Below, piece by piece: positions 5,460 to 5,517 of a stretch of 5,517 nt of DNA (the stretch's first letter is position 1; every line of letters starts with the position of its first letter). The notes beneath the pieces are model-generated. The model was not told where the DNA came from. It saw nothing but the letters and a program-made list of their open reading frames with translations, and ran no database searches. A program made the translations under genes and the position numbers. Source of the stretch: a bacterium (GTDB taxonomy: Bacteria > SZUA-79 > Acidulodesulfobacterales > Acidulodesulfobacteraceae); contig JAJZYC010000098.1 of the NCBI GenBank assembly GCA_021806125.1, positions 1 to 5,517 of the forward strand, in the 5' to 3' direction.

Positions 5460-5495
5460 CACTGGATTCCTGCCTACGCAGGAATCCAGTGTTAA
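5456..5495. terminator. Perfect 18-bp inverted repeat: candidate terminator or dispersed palindromic repeat
   Basis: TTAACACTGGATTCCTGC (5456-5473) and its exact reverse complement (5478-5495) flank a four-base loop, CTAC. The RNA hairpin would be very stable. It lies 82 bp after nrdJ, a natural place for transcription to end. However, no continuous T-run follows on the plus strand (TTTAACTTT), and only a short AATTTT follows on the minus strand, so it is not a textbook intrinsic terminator. The core ATTCCTGC-loop-GCAGGAAT resembles the palindromic intergenic repeats built on ATTCC/GGAAT arms (such as Neisseria dRS3-type elements) that occur in many copies in some genomes. Only one copy is in this window. 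Confidence 0.65.
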
Positions 5496-5517
5496 TTTAA
5501 CTTTAAAGCTATTTTAA

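Overview
The window comes from a diderm (Gram-negative-type) bacterium with AT-rich, purine-biased coding DNA: Ile is mostly ATA and Arg mostly AGA/AGG. A tolQ-tolR-tolA-like operon implies an outer membrane. The coenzyme B12-dependent class II ribonucleotide reductase implies deoxynucleotide synthesis that does not need oxygen. Codon style and gene set would fit an AT-rich anaerobe or microaerophile, for example one of the former deltaproteobacterial lineages, but no marker here fixes the taxonomy.

Left part, minus strand: tolQ (659-1390), tolR (193-648) and the first 61 codons of a TolA/TonB-type transmembrane anchor protein (1-185, cut by the window edge) are read in that order. Their gaps are only 10 and 7 bp, so this is one operon. 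Together they would form the inner-membrane proton channel (TolQR) and the periplasm-spanning arm (TolA/TonB-like) that use the proton-motive force to act on the outer membrane.

Middle, 1391-1572: a divergent, very AT-rich control region. It carries two close matches to the NrdR box (1484-1499 and 1515-1530) exactly 31 bp apart, the classic three-helical-turn tandem arrangement. They overlap candidate promoters for the rightward gene. A separate -10 hexamer faces tolQ.

Right part, plus strand: one 1266-codon ORF (1573-5373) encodes the class II reductase NrdJ, interrupted in frame by a 416-residue intein (2425-3672) with an intact-looking LAGLIDADG homing endonuclease. The intein sits directly before the radical-bearing cysteine of the Asn-Pro-Cys-Gly-Glu-Gln active-site motif, so the catalytic loop exists only after splicing. 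The intein ends in Leu-Asp instead of the usual His-Asn, and its block F histidine is also replaced. This is the most unusual feature in the window. The spliced reductase would be 850 residues, with a C-terminal TSCPD domain and a terminal cysteine-rich knuckle.

After nrdJ, an ATGA overlap opens a possible 29-codon ORF (5370-5459). It runs into a perfect 18-bp inverted repeat (5456-5495) that could be a terminator or a dispersed palindromic repeat. Nothing recognisable follows up to 5517.
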